Source: Fulvimarina endophytica
GTDB taxonomy: Bacteria > Pseudomonadota > Alphaproteobacteria > Rhizobiales > Rhizobiaceae
Length of the DNA: 64,000 nucleotides
Direction of reading: 5' to 3'
NCBI RefSeq assembly: GCF_003403015.1
Contig: NZ_QURL01000004.1
Span: 372,001 to 436,000, forward strand
Under the pieces are notes generated by a model that had not been told where the DNA came from, ran no database searches, and was given only the letters and a program-made list of their open reading frames with translations. The number at the start of each line of letters is the position of its first letter. Position 1 is the first letter of the stretch. A program made the position numbers and the translations under genes. This document shows, piece by piece, positions 1-9,999 of the stretch.

Positions 1-26
1 GTCTACGATGAAGACCGACTTCGGCA

Positions 27-2297
27 TTACTCAGCAGCCTCGCGATGAGTTTCCTGGGATGAACGATTGGTGCCGCGAGCATCTTCCGCCGTGAAGCGGG
101 AGATCTCGGACATCTCGAAGGCGTCGACTTCGACGACCTTGCGCTTGGCGGCGGCGAAGGCCGACAACGTGTCGAACTCGTCGCTCGTGATTACGCCGGC
201 TTCGCGAGCGGCTTCCGCGCTCTTGACCTTGGCCTTGCGCATCTTGCGCTCGATCGGGTCGCATTCATGGGCGAGCGCGAACGCCTTTTCGAGATCCTGC
301 ACCGGATGCCCCTCGCGGCCCTCGCCGAGATAGAGGTTCGGCGTCAGGCGATCGAGCTGCGAAGACGGCCGCATGAGGATGTCGGCGATCTCGCGGACGA
401 GATCGTCCGACGGGTGCTGGAACGGCACGCCGAGCGGGAAGGCGATGAAGCGCGTGAGACCGGCCGCCCAACGAGCCGGCAGATTGTCGAGGACGCCGTT
501 GAAGGCGTGCGCGATCCGGTTGTAGCCGCGCTGCATGACGTATTCGACGATCGGCTTGTCGGCTTCGGGACGCCCCTCGACCTCGAAACGCTTGAGGGTC
601 GCCGCAAGCAGATAGAGTTCGGACAGAATGTCGCCGAGGCGGCCGGAGATCATCTCGCGGCGCTTGAGGCTTCCGCCGAGCGTCAGGAGCGACAAGTCGG
701 ATAGGAGCGCGAAGGCCGAGGAGAGACGCGAAAGCTGGCGCCAGTGGCTGGTCATCGCAGCCTTCGGCGCGGGAGCCGCGAGGCCGCCTGTCCAACCGCG
801 CACGAAGGCTCGGAACGCGTTCTTCACGGAATGGCCGGCATGGGCCCAGAACGCCTTGTCGAATTCGCGCAGGCCTTCCTTCTCGTTCTCGTTGGAGAGC
901 GCGAGAAGCTCCTTCAGCATATAGGGGTGGGCACGGATCGCACCCTGCCCGAAGATCATCAGGCTGCGCGTCAGGATGTTCGCGCCCTCGACGGTGATGC
1001 CGATGGGCACGCCGCGGAAGGCGGCCGCGAGGTAGTTCTTCGGACCCTCGATGATGCCCTTGCCGCCGTGGATATCCATCGCGCGCTCGATCGACTCGCG
1101 CATGCGATAGGTGGCGTTCGACTTCATGATGGCCGAGATGACGGAGGGCTTGTGCCCCTCGTCGAGAGCAGCGACCGTGAGACGGCGCGCCGCATCCACC
1201 TGATAGGCGTTCGCCGCAAGCTCGGCGAGCGGCTCCTGGATACCCTCGAACATGCCGATCGGCACGCCGAACTGGGTGCGGACCCGCGAATAGGCACCCG
1301 AAAGACGGGCGCACTGGGCCGCCGAGGCCGCGGACTGGGAGGGCAGAGAAATGCCGCGACCGGCGGCCAGCGCCGTCATCAGCATGGTCCAGCCCTGACC
1401 GATCTGCCTCTCGCCGCCAAGGATCCAGTCCATCGGAATGAACACGTCCCGGCCGTAGAGCGGACCGTTCTGGAAATAGGTGTTGAGCGGAATGTGGCGC
1501 TCGCTCTGATCGACGCCGGGCGTCGAGGTCGGAATCAGGGCGACGGTGATGCCGAGATTCTCGCCGCGTCCGAGGTGATTTTCGGGGTCGCGCATCTTGA
1601 AGGCGAGACCCATGACGGTCGCGACCGGCGCGAGCGTGATGTAGCGCTTCTCGAAATTGAGACGAATGCCGAGAACCTGCTTGCCCTCGTGCTCGCCATA
1701 TTCGACGACGCCGGTATCGGTCATGGCCGCCGCGTCGGATCCGGCATCCGGCGAGGTCAGACCGAAGCAGGGAATCTCGCGCCCATCGGCAAGACGCGGC
1801 ATCCAGTAGTCGCGCTGCTCCTGCGTGCCGAAATGCAGCATGAGTTCGCCGGGTCCGAGCGAGTTGGGCACCATGACGGTGACGCCGGCCGCGACCGAGC
1901 ACGACGAGACCTTGCGCACCACTTCCGAATGGGCGGTGTTGGAGAAGCCGAGACCGCCATATTCCTTCGGGATGATCATGCCGAAGAACTTGTTCTCGCG
2001 CATGAAGGCCCAGGCCTCGGGCGGCAGGTCATGATCCTTGCTGATGATCTGCCAGTCGTCGATCATCGCGCAGAGTTCGGATACTGGGCCGTCGAGGAAG
2101 GCCTGCTCCTCGGCGGTCAGCGTGGCCGGCGGCATGTCGACGAGGCTCTGCCAGTCGGGATTTCCCGTGAACAGTTCGCCGTCGAACCAGACCGTGCCGG
2201 CGTCGATCGCCTCACGTTCGGTCTTCGAAATCGCGGGCATGACGCCCTTGGCCCACTTGTAGATGGGGCGGCTCAGTTTTTCGGCTCGCCAGGACAT
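27..2297 (-). CDS. fadE: Acyl-CoA dehydrogenase, FadE type (756 aa)
   Basis: Catalyses the first step of fatty-acid beta-oxidation, FAD-dependent alpha,beta-dehydrogenation of acyl-CoA. The length and layout match the long FadE family rather than the roughly 400-residue short acyl-CoA dehydrogenases: an N-terminal extension, a central dehydrogenase core (for example GLTSPDAGSDAAAMTD near residue 180 and the helix with AMDIHGGKGI near 410), then a roughly 270-residue C-terminal domain of the DUF1974 type. The ATG at 2297 begins MSWRAEKLSRP, typical of the family. The gene stands alone on the minus strand, but its upstream region carries the same CGTTTACGT core as the thiolase-fadJ promoter region, which suggests co-regulation. 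The stop lies only 26 bases from the window edge, so a terminator cannot be judged. Confidence 0.93.
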   Translation of the reverse strand: MSWRAEKLSRPIYKWAKGVMPAISKTEREAIDAGTVWFDGELFTGNPDWQSLVDMPPATLTAEEQAFLDGPVSELCAMIDDWQIISKDHDLPPEAWAFMRENKFFGMIIPKEYGGLGFSNTAHSEVVRKVSSCSVAAGVTVMVPNSLGPGELMLHFGTQEQRDYWMPRLADGREIPCFGLTSPDAGSDAAAMTDTGVVEYGEHEGKQVLGIRLNFEKRYITLAPVATVMGLAFKMRDPENHLGRGENLGITVALIPTSTPGVDQSERHIPLNTYFQNGPLYGRDVFIPMDWILGGERQIGQGWTMLMTALAAGRGISLPSQSAASAAQCARLSGAYSRVRTQFGVPIGMFEGIQEPLAELAANAYQVDAARRLTVAALDEGHKPSVISAIMKSNATYRMRESIERAMDIHGGKGIIEGPKNYLAAAFRGVPIGITVEGANILTRSLMIFGQGAIRAHPYMLKELLALSNENEKEGLREFDKAFWAHAGHSVKNAFRAFVRGWTGGLAAPAPKAAMTSHWRQLSRLSSAFALLSDLSLLTLGGSLKRREMISGRLGDILSELYLLAATLKRFEVEGRPEADKPIVEYVMQRGYNRIAHAFNGVLDNLPARWAAGLTRFIAFPLGVPFQHPSDDLVREIADILMRPSSQLDRLTPNLYLGEGREGHPVQDLEKAFALAHECDPIERKMRKAKVKSAEAAREAGVITSDEFDTLSAFAAAKRKVVEVDAFEMSEISRFTAEDARGTNRSSQETHREAAE

Positions 2298-2681
2298 AGA
2301 TGCGCTCCTCGATTCGTCGCCCCACGCTCCAACTCTTAACGTAGGCGATTCCCATAAGTTTCCAGACCAGTGACGGAATGCTTGCGCATGCCGCTTCGTC
2401 CGTCTCGACCTTCGCGGCCGATCGATGAAGGCATCTTACGTAAACGGAAGAAAAATGGGAAGCGGATTCTTTGTCGCGCTTCGGCAAACGGGTGTTCGCC
2501 CCGGTGCAGCCGTCTCGATCCAGCAGTGGAATACTGTGACTTTCGGGGCTCAGAGCCGCCCCCAGTCCTCCAGCCGGCGGCCAGACGGGAACCAGCCCTG
2601 CCATGGGACATTGCATGACTTTGGGCATGACTTCGGCGGCAACGCGTCCGCGATACATTCACAGGGGATATTGGCGGATAG
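2298..2681. other. Divergent intergenic region between fadE and yihY
   Basis: This 384-base gap separates the divergent fadE and YihY genes and should hold both promoters. The one distinctive element I see is the TTACGTAAACG site, listed separately. I found no convincing RNA gene or conserved small ORF; the short ORFs here have no supporting ribosome-binding site. Confidence 0.5.
2436..2446. promoter_or_regulatory. Candidate MerR operator upstream of fadE
   Basis: The sequence TTACGTAAACG contains the perfect 8-base palindrome TTACGTAA. Read on the minus strand it has the core CGTTTACGT, identical over 9 bases to the larger palindrome at 9121-9136 upstream of the thiolase. It lies about 140 bases upstream of the fadE start. 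Binding by the MerR protein encoded at 9219-9689 is inferred from the shared site and the shared pathway. Confidence 0.5.
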
Positions 2682-3725
2682 ATGGTCGGACGGTTCAGCC
2701 CCTATACGAGCGAGGAAACCAAGCGCCGCGCGAGCGAGCCCGGGCGCGGACGCGACGCCGTGAGCCCGCTCGGAATTCCCGCCAAGGGGTGGAAGGACAT
2801 CGGCCTCAGGCTCTATAATTCGTTCTTCGAAGACCGGGTGATGCTGATCGCGGCCGGCGCGACCTTCTATCTTCTGCTCGCTCTCTTCCCGGCCTTCGCC
2901 GTCTTCGTGTCGCTCTACGGCTTCGTCAGCGACCCCTCGACGATCTCCGATCACATTGCCTTTATCGGCCAGTTCCTGCCCCAGGCCGGCACCGAACTTC
3001 TCGAATCGCAGCTCGCGACCCTTGCGAGCCAGAACCCCGCTTCGCTGTCCGTCGGCTTCATCTCCGGCTTCCTCTTCGCCATGTGGAGCGCGAACAACGG
3101 CATCAAGACGCTGTTCGAGGCGATGAACGTCGCTTACGGCGAGACCGAGCAGCGCAGCTTCCTGAAGCTGAATGCGGTCGCCTTCTGCTTTACCATCGGC
3201 ATGATCATCGTCGGCATCATCCTCATCACGGCAATCGGCATCGTGCCGGCCATCATGGCGATCCTCGGCCTGCAGACCCTGACGGAACTCACGGTCGCCG
3301 CCCTTCGCTGGCCCATCGTCTTCCTGGTGATCGTCGCGGCGATCGCCTCGATCTATCGCTACGGCCCGAGCCGCAGCCGGGCGCAGTGGAAATGGGTGAT
3401 CGGCGGCGCCTTCCTGACCGCCCTCGTCTGGCTCGCAGCCTCGATCAGCTTTTCCTGGTATCTCCAGAATTTCGCCAACTATAACGCGACTTACGGCTCG
3501 CTCGGCGCCGTCATCGGTTTCATGATGTGGGTGTGGGTGTCCTCCGTCATCTTCATCATCGGCGCGGAGATCAATGCCGAGATGGAACACCAGACGGCCC
3601 ACGACACGACCGGCGAGCCGCACAAGCCGATCGGCGAGCGCGGCGCGCGGGTCGCCGACACCCTCGGCCAGAGCGTTCGCGGCGGCCGTGAACCGACGGC
3701 CGAAAAGAAGGGGCTGTTCGGCTGA
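2682..3725 (+). CDS. YihY/virulence factor BrkB family inner-membrane protein
   Basis: A 347-residue integral membrane protein of the YihY/BrkB family. About six hydrophobic segments run from near residue 55 to 295. The family landmarks are visible: AAGATFYLLLALFPA in the first helix, and NATYGSLGAVIGFMMWVW followed by the last helix ending IGAEINAE. The N-terminal 50 residues and the C-terminal 50 are polar. The molecular function of the family is not established; the old ribonuclease BN assignment was an error, and transport or envelope roles have been suggested. The ATG at 2682 is chosen because it gives a normal cytosolic leader; the ribosome-binding site is weak. It diverges from fadE and converges with the SH3-domain gene. 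Confidence 0.9.
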   Translation: MVGRFSPYTSEETKRRASEPGRGRDAVSPLGIPAKGWKDIGLRLYNSFFEDRVMLIAAGATFYLLLALFPAFAVFVSLYGFVSDPSTISDHIAFIGQFLPQAGTELLESQLATLASQNPASLSVGFISGFLFAMWSANNGIKTLFEAMNVAYGETEQRSFLKLNAVAFCFTIGMIIVGIILITAIGIVPAIMAILGLQTLTELTVAALRWPIVFLVIVAAIASIYRYGPSRSRAQWKWVIGGAFLTALVWLAASISFSWYLQNFANYNATYGSLGAVIGFMMWVWVSSVIFIIGAEINAEMEHQTAHDTTGEPHKPIGERGARVADTLGQSVRGGREPTAEKKGLFG

Positions 3726-3926
3726 GGATTTCAGTTCGAAGCCGGCGCGCCGGAAGCGGGTTCGAACCCGGTCCGGGAACGTCTATCGCGCCGGACCTTC
3801 CCTCGGCAGGACGCTTCGGCGCGGTTGCGATCTGATGTCCGTCTCGGGTGATCCGAAGGTCGGATCGCCCGCTCGGTCCCGCGATCGAGGCGAAGCTCTT
3901 GGGGTTCGCCGCTCGCGGCGGTCGGG

Positions 3927-5111
3927 TCAGCCCTCGCCGCCCGCCTCCCGCGAGGCCGACCGGTCGCTGGTGACGAAGGTGTTGAAGACATAGCCTTCGG
4001 TGTTCTGGTAGCGCACATGGCACCAGTCGCCGCAGTCGAAGACCGTCAGAGGTGCGCCCTCGGCGATCACGGTCATGACCTCCGCATCCATGTTCGCATC
4101 GCGGCGCATATTGACGAAGGTCCGCGCAAAGCCGGTACGACCGGCGGCCGGGGCGGATCCCGTCGCGGCCGGCCCCTCGCCCGTCGTCATGGATGGTTCT
4201 TCGCCCGCAAGCGACGCCGTGAGCGTCTCCGGCTTTCTGTCGGGAACCGGAACGAGCGTCGCCGCCGGATCCTTCGCCGGCTCTTCGATCGCGATCGGCT
4301 CGGCCGCCGTTCGCGCCGCAGGCTGCGCGGTCTCGCTCGCGGAATGTGCCGCGCCGATCATGTCCGGCCAAACCGCACTTTGCATGCTCTCGACGCGCCG
4401 CGCCTCGTCCAGCATCGAGGCGATTTCTGTTTGCCGCGTTGCCGGTTGCGTGCTGCCGGTCTGGAGGGATCGATCAACCGGGGCAGGCTGCTCCTCGACG
4501 CTCGTCGCCTCGACCCGGCCCGCCTGTTTCTCGGGCTCCGGCGCCGCCATCGCTTCGATACGGGGCGCTTCGATCCGGGGCGCGAGACGTTCGACTTCGG
4601 TGACGGCGTTCAGCGGTTCACGGGCGGGCTCGGCCATCGAGGACGCCTGCTGCCGATCTTCGGTCTCAGCGATCGTCGGCGCTTGCCGCCTCTCATGCGA
4701 CGGCACCGAAGGCCGAGCGGAGGCGGGCTCAGGGGTCACGTCCGCATCATCCGCCTGCGACGTCGCTGTGCCGGGCGTCACCTCCGGCAAGGTCTGCGCG
4801 AGCGCAGCCGTCTGACGAGGGGCTGATGCGGCGTCGTCGTCGAGGAAATAGGCATTGGCGAGGAAGGCGCCGGCCGCGAAGATGCCGATCGTCAGAACCG
4901 AGACCGAGGTGAAGGCCTGCACCGGATAGCGCTGCCAGATCGGGGCCGCCATAGAGACGTCCTCGCGGGCCTCGAAGAGACCGCGCCGCACACGCCTGAA
5001 CATCGAATCCGACGCCCGATCGAGCTCGTAAAGGCTCCGGCGGTTCTTCAGGCGGTCCCGAATGGCCTCCTCGCTCGGTCGAGCCGATGCCGTCAAACCC
5101 GGCTTGTTCAT
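3927..5111 (-). CDS. Membrane-anchored SH3b-domain protein
   Basis: A 394-residue protein with three parts. Residues 1-60 are a charged cytosolic region with an RxRLKNRRSLYELDRASD-like segment. A single hydrophobic segment follows at about 64-90 (TSVSVLTIGIFAAGAFLA). A long Ala/Pro/Glu-rich linker, likely disordered, then leads to a C-terminal bacterial SH3 fold near 325-385 with the typical NMRRDANMDAEVMTVI, GDWCHVRY and GYVFNTFV blocks. SH3b domains usually bind cell-wall or protein ligands, so the domain probably faces the periplasm. This tethered architecture is common in Hyphomicrobiales, but no specific role is known to me. The gene is convergent with the YihY gene, with a 200-base gap containing a perfect 14-base palindrome (3757-3770) and no U-tract. 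Confidence 0.8.
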   Translation of the reverse strand: MNKPGLTASARPSEEAIRDRLKNRRSLYELDRASDSMFRRVRRGLFEAREDVSMAAPIWQRYPVQAFTSVSVLTIGIFAAGAFLANAYFLDDDAASAPRQTAALAQTLPEVTPGTATSQADDADVTPEPASARPSVPSHERRQAPTIAETEDRQQASSMAEPAREPLNAVTEVERLAPRIEAPRIEAMAAPEPEKQAGRVEATSVEEQPAPVDRSLQTGSTQPATRQTEIASMLDEARRVESMQSAVWPDMIGAAHSASETAQPAARTAAEPIAIEEPAKDPAATLVPVPDRKPETLTASLAGEEPSMTTGEGPAATGSAPAAGRTGFARTFVNMRRDANMDAEVMTVIAEGAPLTVFDCGDWCHVRYQNTEGYVFNTFVTSDRSASREAGGEG

Positions 5112-5408
5112 CGTGTCGTTCCGCTCATCTTCGTGTCTGCGCCGCAGCCCTCGCCGACGGCACCGCTGAGGGCGTCAGTCGAGGAGCCATCCGTGGTTCG
5201 GGCAATCCCTGCCCGTCGCCGGAAGCATCCGCGTCCGGCCGTCATCGTCGTCGTCTTGATCCAAAATGGAACATGGTTCCACCATTCGGCGGATCTTGTC
5301 GCGACAATGGGGATAGAAGCTCCCCTCAACCTGACCTGGGGGTGAGCCACGCGTCAGGCTCGCCGTCTTCTCCTGCCGCAAAGGCCCGGCCGGGAGGGGT
5401 TGGACAGC
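5112..5408. other. Intergenic region upstream of the SH3-domain gene
   Basis: This stretch lies between the SH3-domain gene start and the terminator of the thiolase-fadJ operon. It presumably contains the promoter of the SH3 gene. The ORFs that cross it are arginine- and proline-rich shadows without ribosome-binding sites. I see no RNA gene. Confidence 0.45.
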
Positions 5409-5453
5409 AAAAAGGCGGCCGCCTGCCGCGCTCTCGCGCCGCAGGCGACCGCC
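5409..5453 (-). terminator. Rho-independent terminator of the thiolase-fadJ operon
   Basis: On the minus strand, GGCGGTCGCCTGC pairs with GCAGGCGGCCGCC across a 14-base loop, with one mismatch in 13 pairs, and is followed directly by five U residues (the A-run at 5409-5413). It lies about 150 bases past the fadJ stop, as expected for the end of that operon. Confidence 0.85.
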
Positions 5454-5606
5454 CTAAAATCATGGTCGCGACAAGGTGGGCACAAGGCCGCCCGGAGGCC
5501 CGGAGCGAACGAGATCGCCCGAGCCTCGGGCACGGATCGGCCGGGTCTGTTCCTGCCTTTGCGACCGCGCCACGCTGCATCAGCGAAGCGCTCGCCGTTA
5601 TCCGTG

Positions 5607-7805
5607 TCAGGCCGCGCGTTTCGCCCCGCCGAACCGGGCGTAGAACGTGTCGTTCGACGCAGCCATTTCCCTCAGAAGAGGCGTCGGCTCGAACCGCTCG
5701 CCATATTTGGCGGCGAGCCTCTCGCACAGTTCGACGAAGGCCGGCGTGCCCATCCCGTCGATATAGCTGATCGCGCCACCGGTATAGGGCGCGTAGCCGA
5801 AGCCGAGGATCGAGCCGATATCGGCCTCACGCGGATCGACGACGACGCCCTCTTCCATGGTGCGCGCGGCCTCGAGCGCCATGGTGGCGAGGAAGCGGTG
5901 CTTCAGTTCCTCGAAATCGACCTCGGACGCCGGCTTCTGGTCGTAGCGGGCCTTGAGATCCGGCCAGAGGCGCTTCTTGGCGGGCTTGTCCGGGTAGTCG
6001 TAGAAGCCCTTGCCCGCCTTTCGGCCGAGCCGACCGCTCGCCGTCATCGAGGTGACGAGTTCGAAATGGCGCGGATCCACGGCATCCTCGCCCATGTCGC
6101 GCATGGTCGCCTTCATGATCTTTTCCGACAGGTCGACGGCGACCTCGTCGTTGAGCGCGAGCGGACCCACCGGCATGCCGGCGGCCTTCGCCGCGTTCTC
6201 GATCATCGCCGGCGGAACGCCCTCGATCAGCATGTCGTAGGACTCGTTCATGTAGCGGAGCACGCAGCGATTGGCGAAGAAGCCGCGAGTGTCGTTGACG
6301 ACGATCGGCGTCTTTTTGATCGCGCGCACATAGTCGAGCGCGACGGCGAGCGCCTTGTCCCCGGTCTTCTCGCCGAGGATCACCTCGGTCAGCATCATCT
6401 TGTCGACGGGCGAGAAGAAGTGGATGCCGATGAAACGGCTCTCGTCGGGTGCGTTCTCGGCAAGGGTCGAGATCGGGATGGTCGAGGTGTTCGAGGCGTA
6501 GATCGCATGCTCGCCGAGAACGGCAGCGACCTTCTTCGAGACCTCCGCCTTGACGTCCCGGTCCTCGAACACCGCTTCGATGATGAGGTCGGCCTTGCGC
6601 AGCGCCTCGTAGTCGGCGGTCGCCGTGATGCGGCCGAGAAGCGCCTCGGCCTTGTCTTCGCTGAGCCGCTTCTTTTCGACGAGGCCCTTCACGAGCTTTT
6701 CCGAATGGGCCTTGCCCCTGGCGGCGGTCTCCTCGTCGCGATCGACGAGAACGACGTCGAGGCCGGCCTGCGCTGTCACGAAGGCGACGCCCGCCCCCAT
6801 GAAGCCCGCACCGATCACGCCGATCGTCTTCAGGTCCGTCGGCGCCACGTCCTTGGGTCGCCGCGCGCCCTTGTTGAGCGCCTGCATGGAGACGAAGAGC
6901 GAGCGGATCATCATCGCAGCTTCCGTCGTGCGGATCACTTCGGTGAAATAGCGCTGCTCGATGCGAAGCGCCGTATCCATCGGAACGAGGAGGCCTTCGT
7001 AGACGCATTTGATGATGGCGCGCGCCCCGGGATAATTGTCATAGGTCTCCTTGCGGTAGAGCGAGGAGACGGCCGGCCAGACCTGGGCGCCCTGGGGCGA
7101 GTAGACCGGTCCGGACGGAAGCTTGAAGCCCTTCCTGTCCCACGGCTTTTCCGGCGACAGGCCGTTCGCGATCATCGCCTTGGCGGCCTCGACCAGATCG
7201 CCGGCGACGACCTCGTCGACGAGCCCCATGCCCTTGGCCTTGTCCGCCGAAAGGGTCGAGCCCTTCAGCAGCATCTGGAGCGCCGACTGGATGTCGGTCA
7301 TGCGGGCGACGCGCTGGGTGCCGCCGGCGCCGGGGAAGATGCCGACCTTCACCTCGGGAAGAGCGAGCTTGGCCTTGGGCGAGGCGACGCGGCCATGGCA
7401 GGCGAGCGCGAGTTCGAAACCGCCGCCCATGCAGGTGCCGTTGATCGCGGCGACCACCGGCTTGCCGCAGGTCTCGATCTTGCGCCACAGCCAGGTCATC
7501 CGGCCGGCGCGATCGAAGAGCGCGCGCATCGCCCCCTCTTCGTCGCTCTTGCGCTCGCTTTCATAAGCCTCGTTCATGCGCCGCAGCATGTTGAGATCGG
7601 CGCCGCCCGTGAACGAGCCCTCCTTGCCGGAGGTGAAGACGACGCCCTTCACCGCCGCGTCCGCGACGAGGCCGTCGAAGGCCTTTTCGATCTCGTCCAT
7701 CACCTCTTCGGTGAAGACGTTCATGGACCGGTCGGGCATGTCCCAGGTGAGGACCGCGATGCCGTCCGAATCGGTCTGGAGGGTGAAGTTCTTGAATTCG
7801 GTCAT
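5607..7805 (-). CDS. fadJ: Bifunctional enoyl-CoA hydratase / 3-hydroxyacyl-CoA dehydrogenase
   Basis: The multifunctional alpha subunit of beta-oxidation, 732 residues. The N-terminal crotonase domain has the oxyanion-hole segment [13 protein letters not shown] and the second catalytic glutamate region [17 protein letters not shown] Rossmann domain begins near residue 328 ([12 protein letters not shown]), and the dehydrogenase catalytic histidine sits in [12 protein letters not shown]. The C-terminal domains ([11 protein letters not shown] and [15 protein letters not shown]) complete the family pattern. The open frame extends 20 codons further upstream, but the ATG at 7805 is preferred: it has GGGAGGA just upstream and leaves 11 bases after the thiolase stop. 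It is co-transcribed behind the thiolase and followed by the terminator at 5409-5453. Confidence 0.95.
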   Translation of the reverse strand: MTEFKNFTLQTDSDGIAVLTWDMPDRSMNVFTEEVMDEIEKAFDGLVADAAVKGVVFTSGKEGSFTGGADLNMLRRMNEAYESERKSDEEGAMRALFDRAGRMTWLWRKIETCGKPVVAAINGTCMGGGFELALACHGRVASPKAKLALPEVKVGIFPGAGGTQRVARMTDIQSALQMLLKGSTLSADKAKGMGLVDEVVAGDLVEAAKAMIANGLSPEKPWDRKGFKLPSGPVYSPQGAQVWPAVSSLYRKETYDNYPGARAIIKCVYEGLLVPMDTALRIEQRYFTEVIRTTEAAMMIRSLFVSMQALNKGARRPKDVAPTDLKTIGVIGAGFMGAGVAFVTAQAGLDVVLVDRDEETAARGKAHSEKLVKGLVEKKRLSEDKAEALLGRITATADYEALRKADLIIEAVFEDRDVKAEVSKKVAAVLGEHAIYASNTSTIPISTLAENAPDESRFIGIHFFSPVDKMMLTEVILGEKTGDKALAVALDYVRAIKKTPIVVNDTRGFFANRCVLRYMNESYDMLIEGVPPAMIENAAKAAGMPVGPLALNDEVAVDLSEKIMKATMRDMGEDAVDPRHFELVTSMTASGRLGRKAGKGFYDYPDKPAKKRLWPDLKARYDQKPASEVDFEELKHRFLATMALEAARTMEEGVVVDPREADIGSILGFGYAPYTGGAISYIDGMGTPAFVELCERLAAKYGERFEPTPLLREMAASNDTFYARFGGAKRAA

Positions 7806-7816
7806 GTCGTCCTCCC

Positions 7817-9025
7817 TCAGACGCGCTCGATGATCGTCGCCGTGCCCATGCCCGCTCCGATGCAAAGGGTCACGAGCGCGGTCGTCTTGTCCTGGCGCTC
7901 CAGTTCGTCGAGCACCGTGCCGAGGATCATCGCCCCGGTGGCGCCCAGCGGGTGGCCCATGGCGATCGCGCCGCCGTTCACGTTGAGGACGTCCGGGTCG
8001 ATGTCGAAGGCCTGGCGGTAGCGCAGGACGACGGCGGCGAAGGCCTCGTTCAGCTCGAAGAGATCGATATCGCCGAGGGCCATGCCGGAGCGCTTCAGGA
8101 GCTTCTCGGTCACGTCCACCGGCCCGGTCAGCATCAGGGCCGGATCGGAGCCGATATTGGCGAAGGAGCGGATGCGGGCGCGCGGGCGGGTGCCGAGCAT
8201 GTCGCCGGCCGCCTTCGATCCGACGAGAACCGCGCCCGCCCCGTCGACGATCCCGGAGGAATTGCCGGCATGGTGGACGTGATCGACGGCCTCGATCTCC
8301 GGATGGGCCTGGATGGCGACGGCATTGTAGCCGCCCATCTCGCCGGGCATCGCGAAGGAGGCGTTGAGGCTTCCGAGGGACTGCATGTCCGTCCCGGGCC
8401 GCATATGCTCGTCACGATCGAGGATCGTCAGTCCATTGGCGTCCTTGACCGGAACGACGGACTTCGCGAAGCGTCCTTCCTGCCAGGCGCGGCAGGCACG
8501 CTTCTGGCTCTCGACGGCATAGGCGTCGCAGTCGTCGCGGCTAAAGCCGTATTTCGTGGCGATGAGGTCGGCCGAAACGCCCTGGGGCATGAAATAGGCG
8601 GGAATGCCGACCGAGGGGTCCATGAACCAGGCCCCGCCCGACATGCCCATGCCGACGCGCGACATGGATTCGACGCCGCCCGCGATCACCAGATCGTCGG
8701 CGCCCTGGGCGACCTTGGCGGCCGCAAGGTTCACCGCGTCGAGGCCGGAAGCGCAGAAGCGCGAGATCTGCATGCCGGGGGCGGCGAAATCGTAGCCGGC
8801 CTCGAAGGCGGAGGCCTTGGGTATCACGGCGCCGGCCTCGCCGACCGGATCGACGCAGCCGAAGATCACGTCGTCGACCTTCGCCGTGTCGATGCCGTTG
8901 CGATCGCGCAGCGCTTCGAGCACCCTTGCGCCGAGCCGGACGGCCGGCACCTCGTGCAGCGCGCCATCCTTCTTGCCGCGTCCGCGCGGCGTTCGAACAT
9001 GATCGAAAATATAGGCTTCGGTCAT
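7817..9025 (-). CDS. fadA: Acetyl-CoA C-acyltransferase (thiolase)
   Basis: A thiolase of 402 residues that cleaves 3-ketoacyl-CoA to acetyl-CoA in the last step of beta-oxidation. All catalytic landmarks are present: nucleophilic Cys91 in [12 protein letters not shown], the NEAFAA motif, His358 in GHPLGATG, and Cys388 in LCIGAGMG. It is the first gene of a two-gene operon with fadJ, the usual beta/alpha subunit pairing, although the order is beta then alpha. The symbol is by context; acetoacetyl-CoA thiolases (PhbA/AtoB) are similar in sequence. Transcription probably starts downstream of the palindrome at 9121-9136. Confidence 0.92.
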   Translation of the reverse strand: MTEAYIFDHVRTPRGRGKKDGALHEVPAVRLGARVLEALRDRNGIDTAKVDDVIFGCVDPVGEAGAVIPKASAFEAGYDFAAPGMQISRFCASGLDAVNLAAAKVAQGADDLVIAGGVESMSRVGMGMSGGAWFMDPSVGIPAYFMPQGVSADLIATKYGFSRDDCDAYAVESQKRACRAWQEGRFAKSVVPVKDANGLTILDRDEHMRPGTDMQSLGSLNASFAMPGEMGGYNAVAIQAHPEIEAVDHVHHAGNSSGIVDGAGAVLVGSKAAGDMLGTRPRARIRSFANIGSDPALMLTGPVDVTEKLLKRSGMALGDIDLFELNEAFAAVVLRYRQAFDIDPDVLNVNGGAIAMGHPLGATGAMILGTVLDELERQDKTTALVTLCIGAGMGTATIIERV

Positions 9026-9120
9026 CGGCAGGGCCTCCCGCAGGCTTCGTGTCTGGAACGGACCGAGAGAAAGAAGGCTCCGCCTCCCCCTCGAACCGCG
9101 TTCCCGCCAGATAGACCCGA

Positions 9121-9136
9121 TTGACGTTTACGTCAA
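9121..9136. promoter_or_regulatory. Palindromic operator upstream of the thiolase-fadJ operon
   Basis: TTGACGTTTACGTCAA is a perfect inverted repeat, TTGACG and CGTCAA around TTTA. It lies about 96 bases upstream of the thiolase ATG and just beyond the 3' end of the MerR gene. The 9-base core CGTTTACGT recurs upstream of fadE. A palindrome in the promoter is the expected arrangement for a MerR dimer, so the adjacent regulator is the likely ligand. Confidence 0.65.
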
Positions 9137-9218
9137 TTGCAAGAGAACCCTAATTTCCGGCGCAGGAGGCCGGTCCGTCGGCACGAAAGGCCGGGATTCG
9201 GCCGACCGGCGGCCGCGA

Positions 9219-9689
9219 TCACAACTTGTCGAGCCGCTCCCGCACGATCTTCATCGTCCGGTTCATGGCGTCGATCGATTCCTCGATCTCCCGCTTCTGC
9301 TCGTCGAGGATGACCTGCTGTTCCTCGAACCGTTCGAGCGCGAGTTCGAGCTGTTTCCGCTTGCCGTCGGGCTGGTGATAGAGGTCGATCAGCTGGCGGG
9401 CCTCGGTGAGGGAGAAGCCCAGCACCTTGGCCAGGAGCACGAGGCGGAGCCGCGCCCGATCCTGCCGGTTGTAATAGCGCGTCGTGCCGCGTCGCTCCGG
9501 GCTCAGGAGCCCGCGATCCTCGTAGAAGCGCAGGGTGCGCAGCGTCACGCCGAATTCGCGCGCGAGATCGCCGATGCGATAGACCTCGCGCTCGCCGAAT
9601 CCGTTTTCCTTCAGTCCCAAAAGGAAGTCGATGTCGAGCGGGGTCTCCTCGTCTTCGCGACGAAGAGCGTTTTCCCGAACCTGAGCCAT
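9219..9689 (-). CDS. MerR-family transcriptional regulator of the fatty-acid oxidation genes
   Basis: A 156-residue regulator. The winged-helix MerR DNA-binding domain starts near residue 35 (YRIGDLAREFGVTLRTLRFY), with the conserved wing segment GLLSPERRGTTRYYN. A long C-terminal dimerisation helix (about 95-156) follows, with no metal-binding cysteines and no sizeable effector domain. The open frame starts at 9839, but the ATG at 9689 (MAQVRENAL) is a better start because the upstream translation has no domain. It is transcribed in the same direction as thiolase-fadJ and lies immediately upstream, which together with the palindromes at 9121 and 2436 points to control of beta-oxidation. MerR proteins of the LiuR type regulate such genes in other proteobacteria; assignment to that group is inference. 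Confidence 0.85.
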   Translation of the reverse strand: MAQVRENALRREDEETPLDIDFLLGLKENGFGEREVYRIGDLAREFGVTLRTLRFYEDRGLLSPERRGTTRYYNRQDRARLRLVLLAKVLGFSLTEARQLIDLYHQPDGKRKQLELALERFEEQQVILDEQKREIEESIDAMNRTMKIVRERLDKL

Positions 9690-9999
9690 GCCAATTTCCG
9701 TAAGAATCAAAACATCCACACGCCATGATTGTTCATGCGTGATGGGGATGCACCGCATATCGTTGCGATACGTACGAAGACAAGCCTCATCAACGCGACT
9801 CGTTCCCTCCATATAGTGAACGAAGAGTGACCTCGCCATGAGAAGCGCAAGCTTCGGACCTGACTGAGATCGTACTTCTCACTGACAGCGAAGGCGAAAT
9901 GCCGGTTTCATCCAGCCGAAAGGGTGATGCGACGGCCCGCACGCCGCACGATGGGCTCAGGACGGTCTGGGCCTCGCAAAGAGCGATTGGGACAAGACG
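9690..9999. other. Divergent intergenic region between the MerR gene and podJ
   Basis: This 310-base gap separates the MerR gene from podJ and should contain both promoters. It is relatively AT-rich near 9690-9840. A weak inverted repeat TATCG-ttg-CGATA lies at 9758-9770. I find no RNA gene and no supported ORF. Confidence 0.4.

Noticed and set aside
265..1902. Long Arg/His-rich ORF on the minus strand inside fadE
   Set aside because: It is a shadow of the high-GC fadE codons in another frame: very arginine-rich, no ribosome-binding site, no recognisable domain.
3757..3770. CGGGTTCGAACCCG palindrome between convergent yihY and SH3 genes as a terminator
   Set aside because: The stem is good but it has no loop to speak of and no T-run on either side, so a terminator call is not supported.
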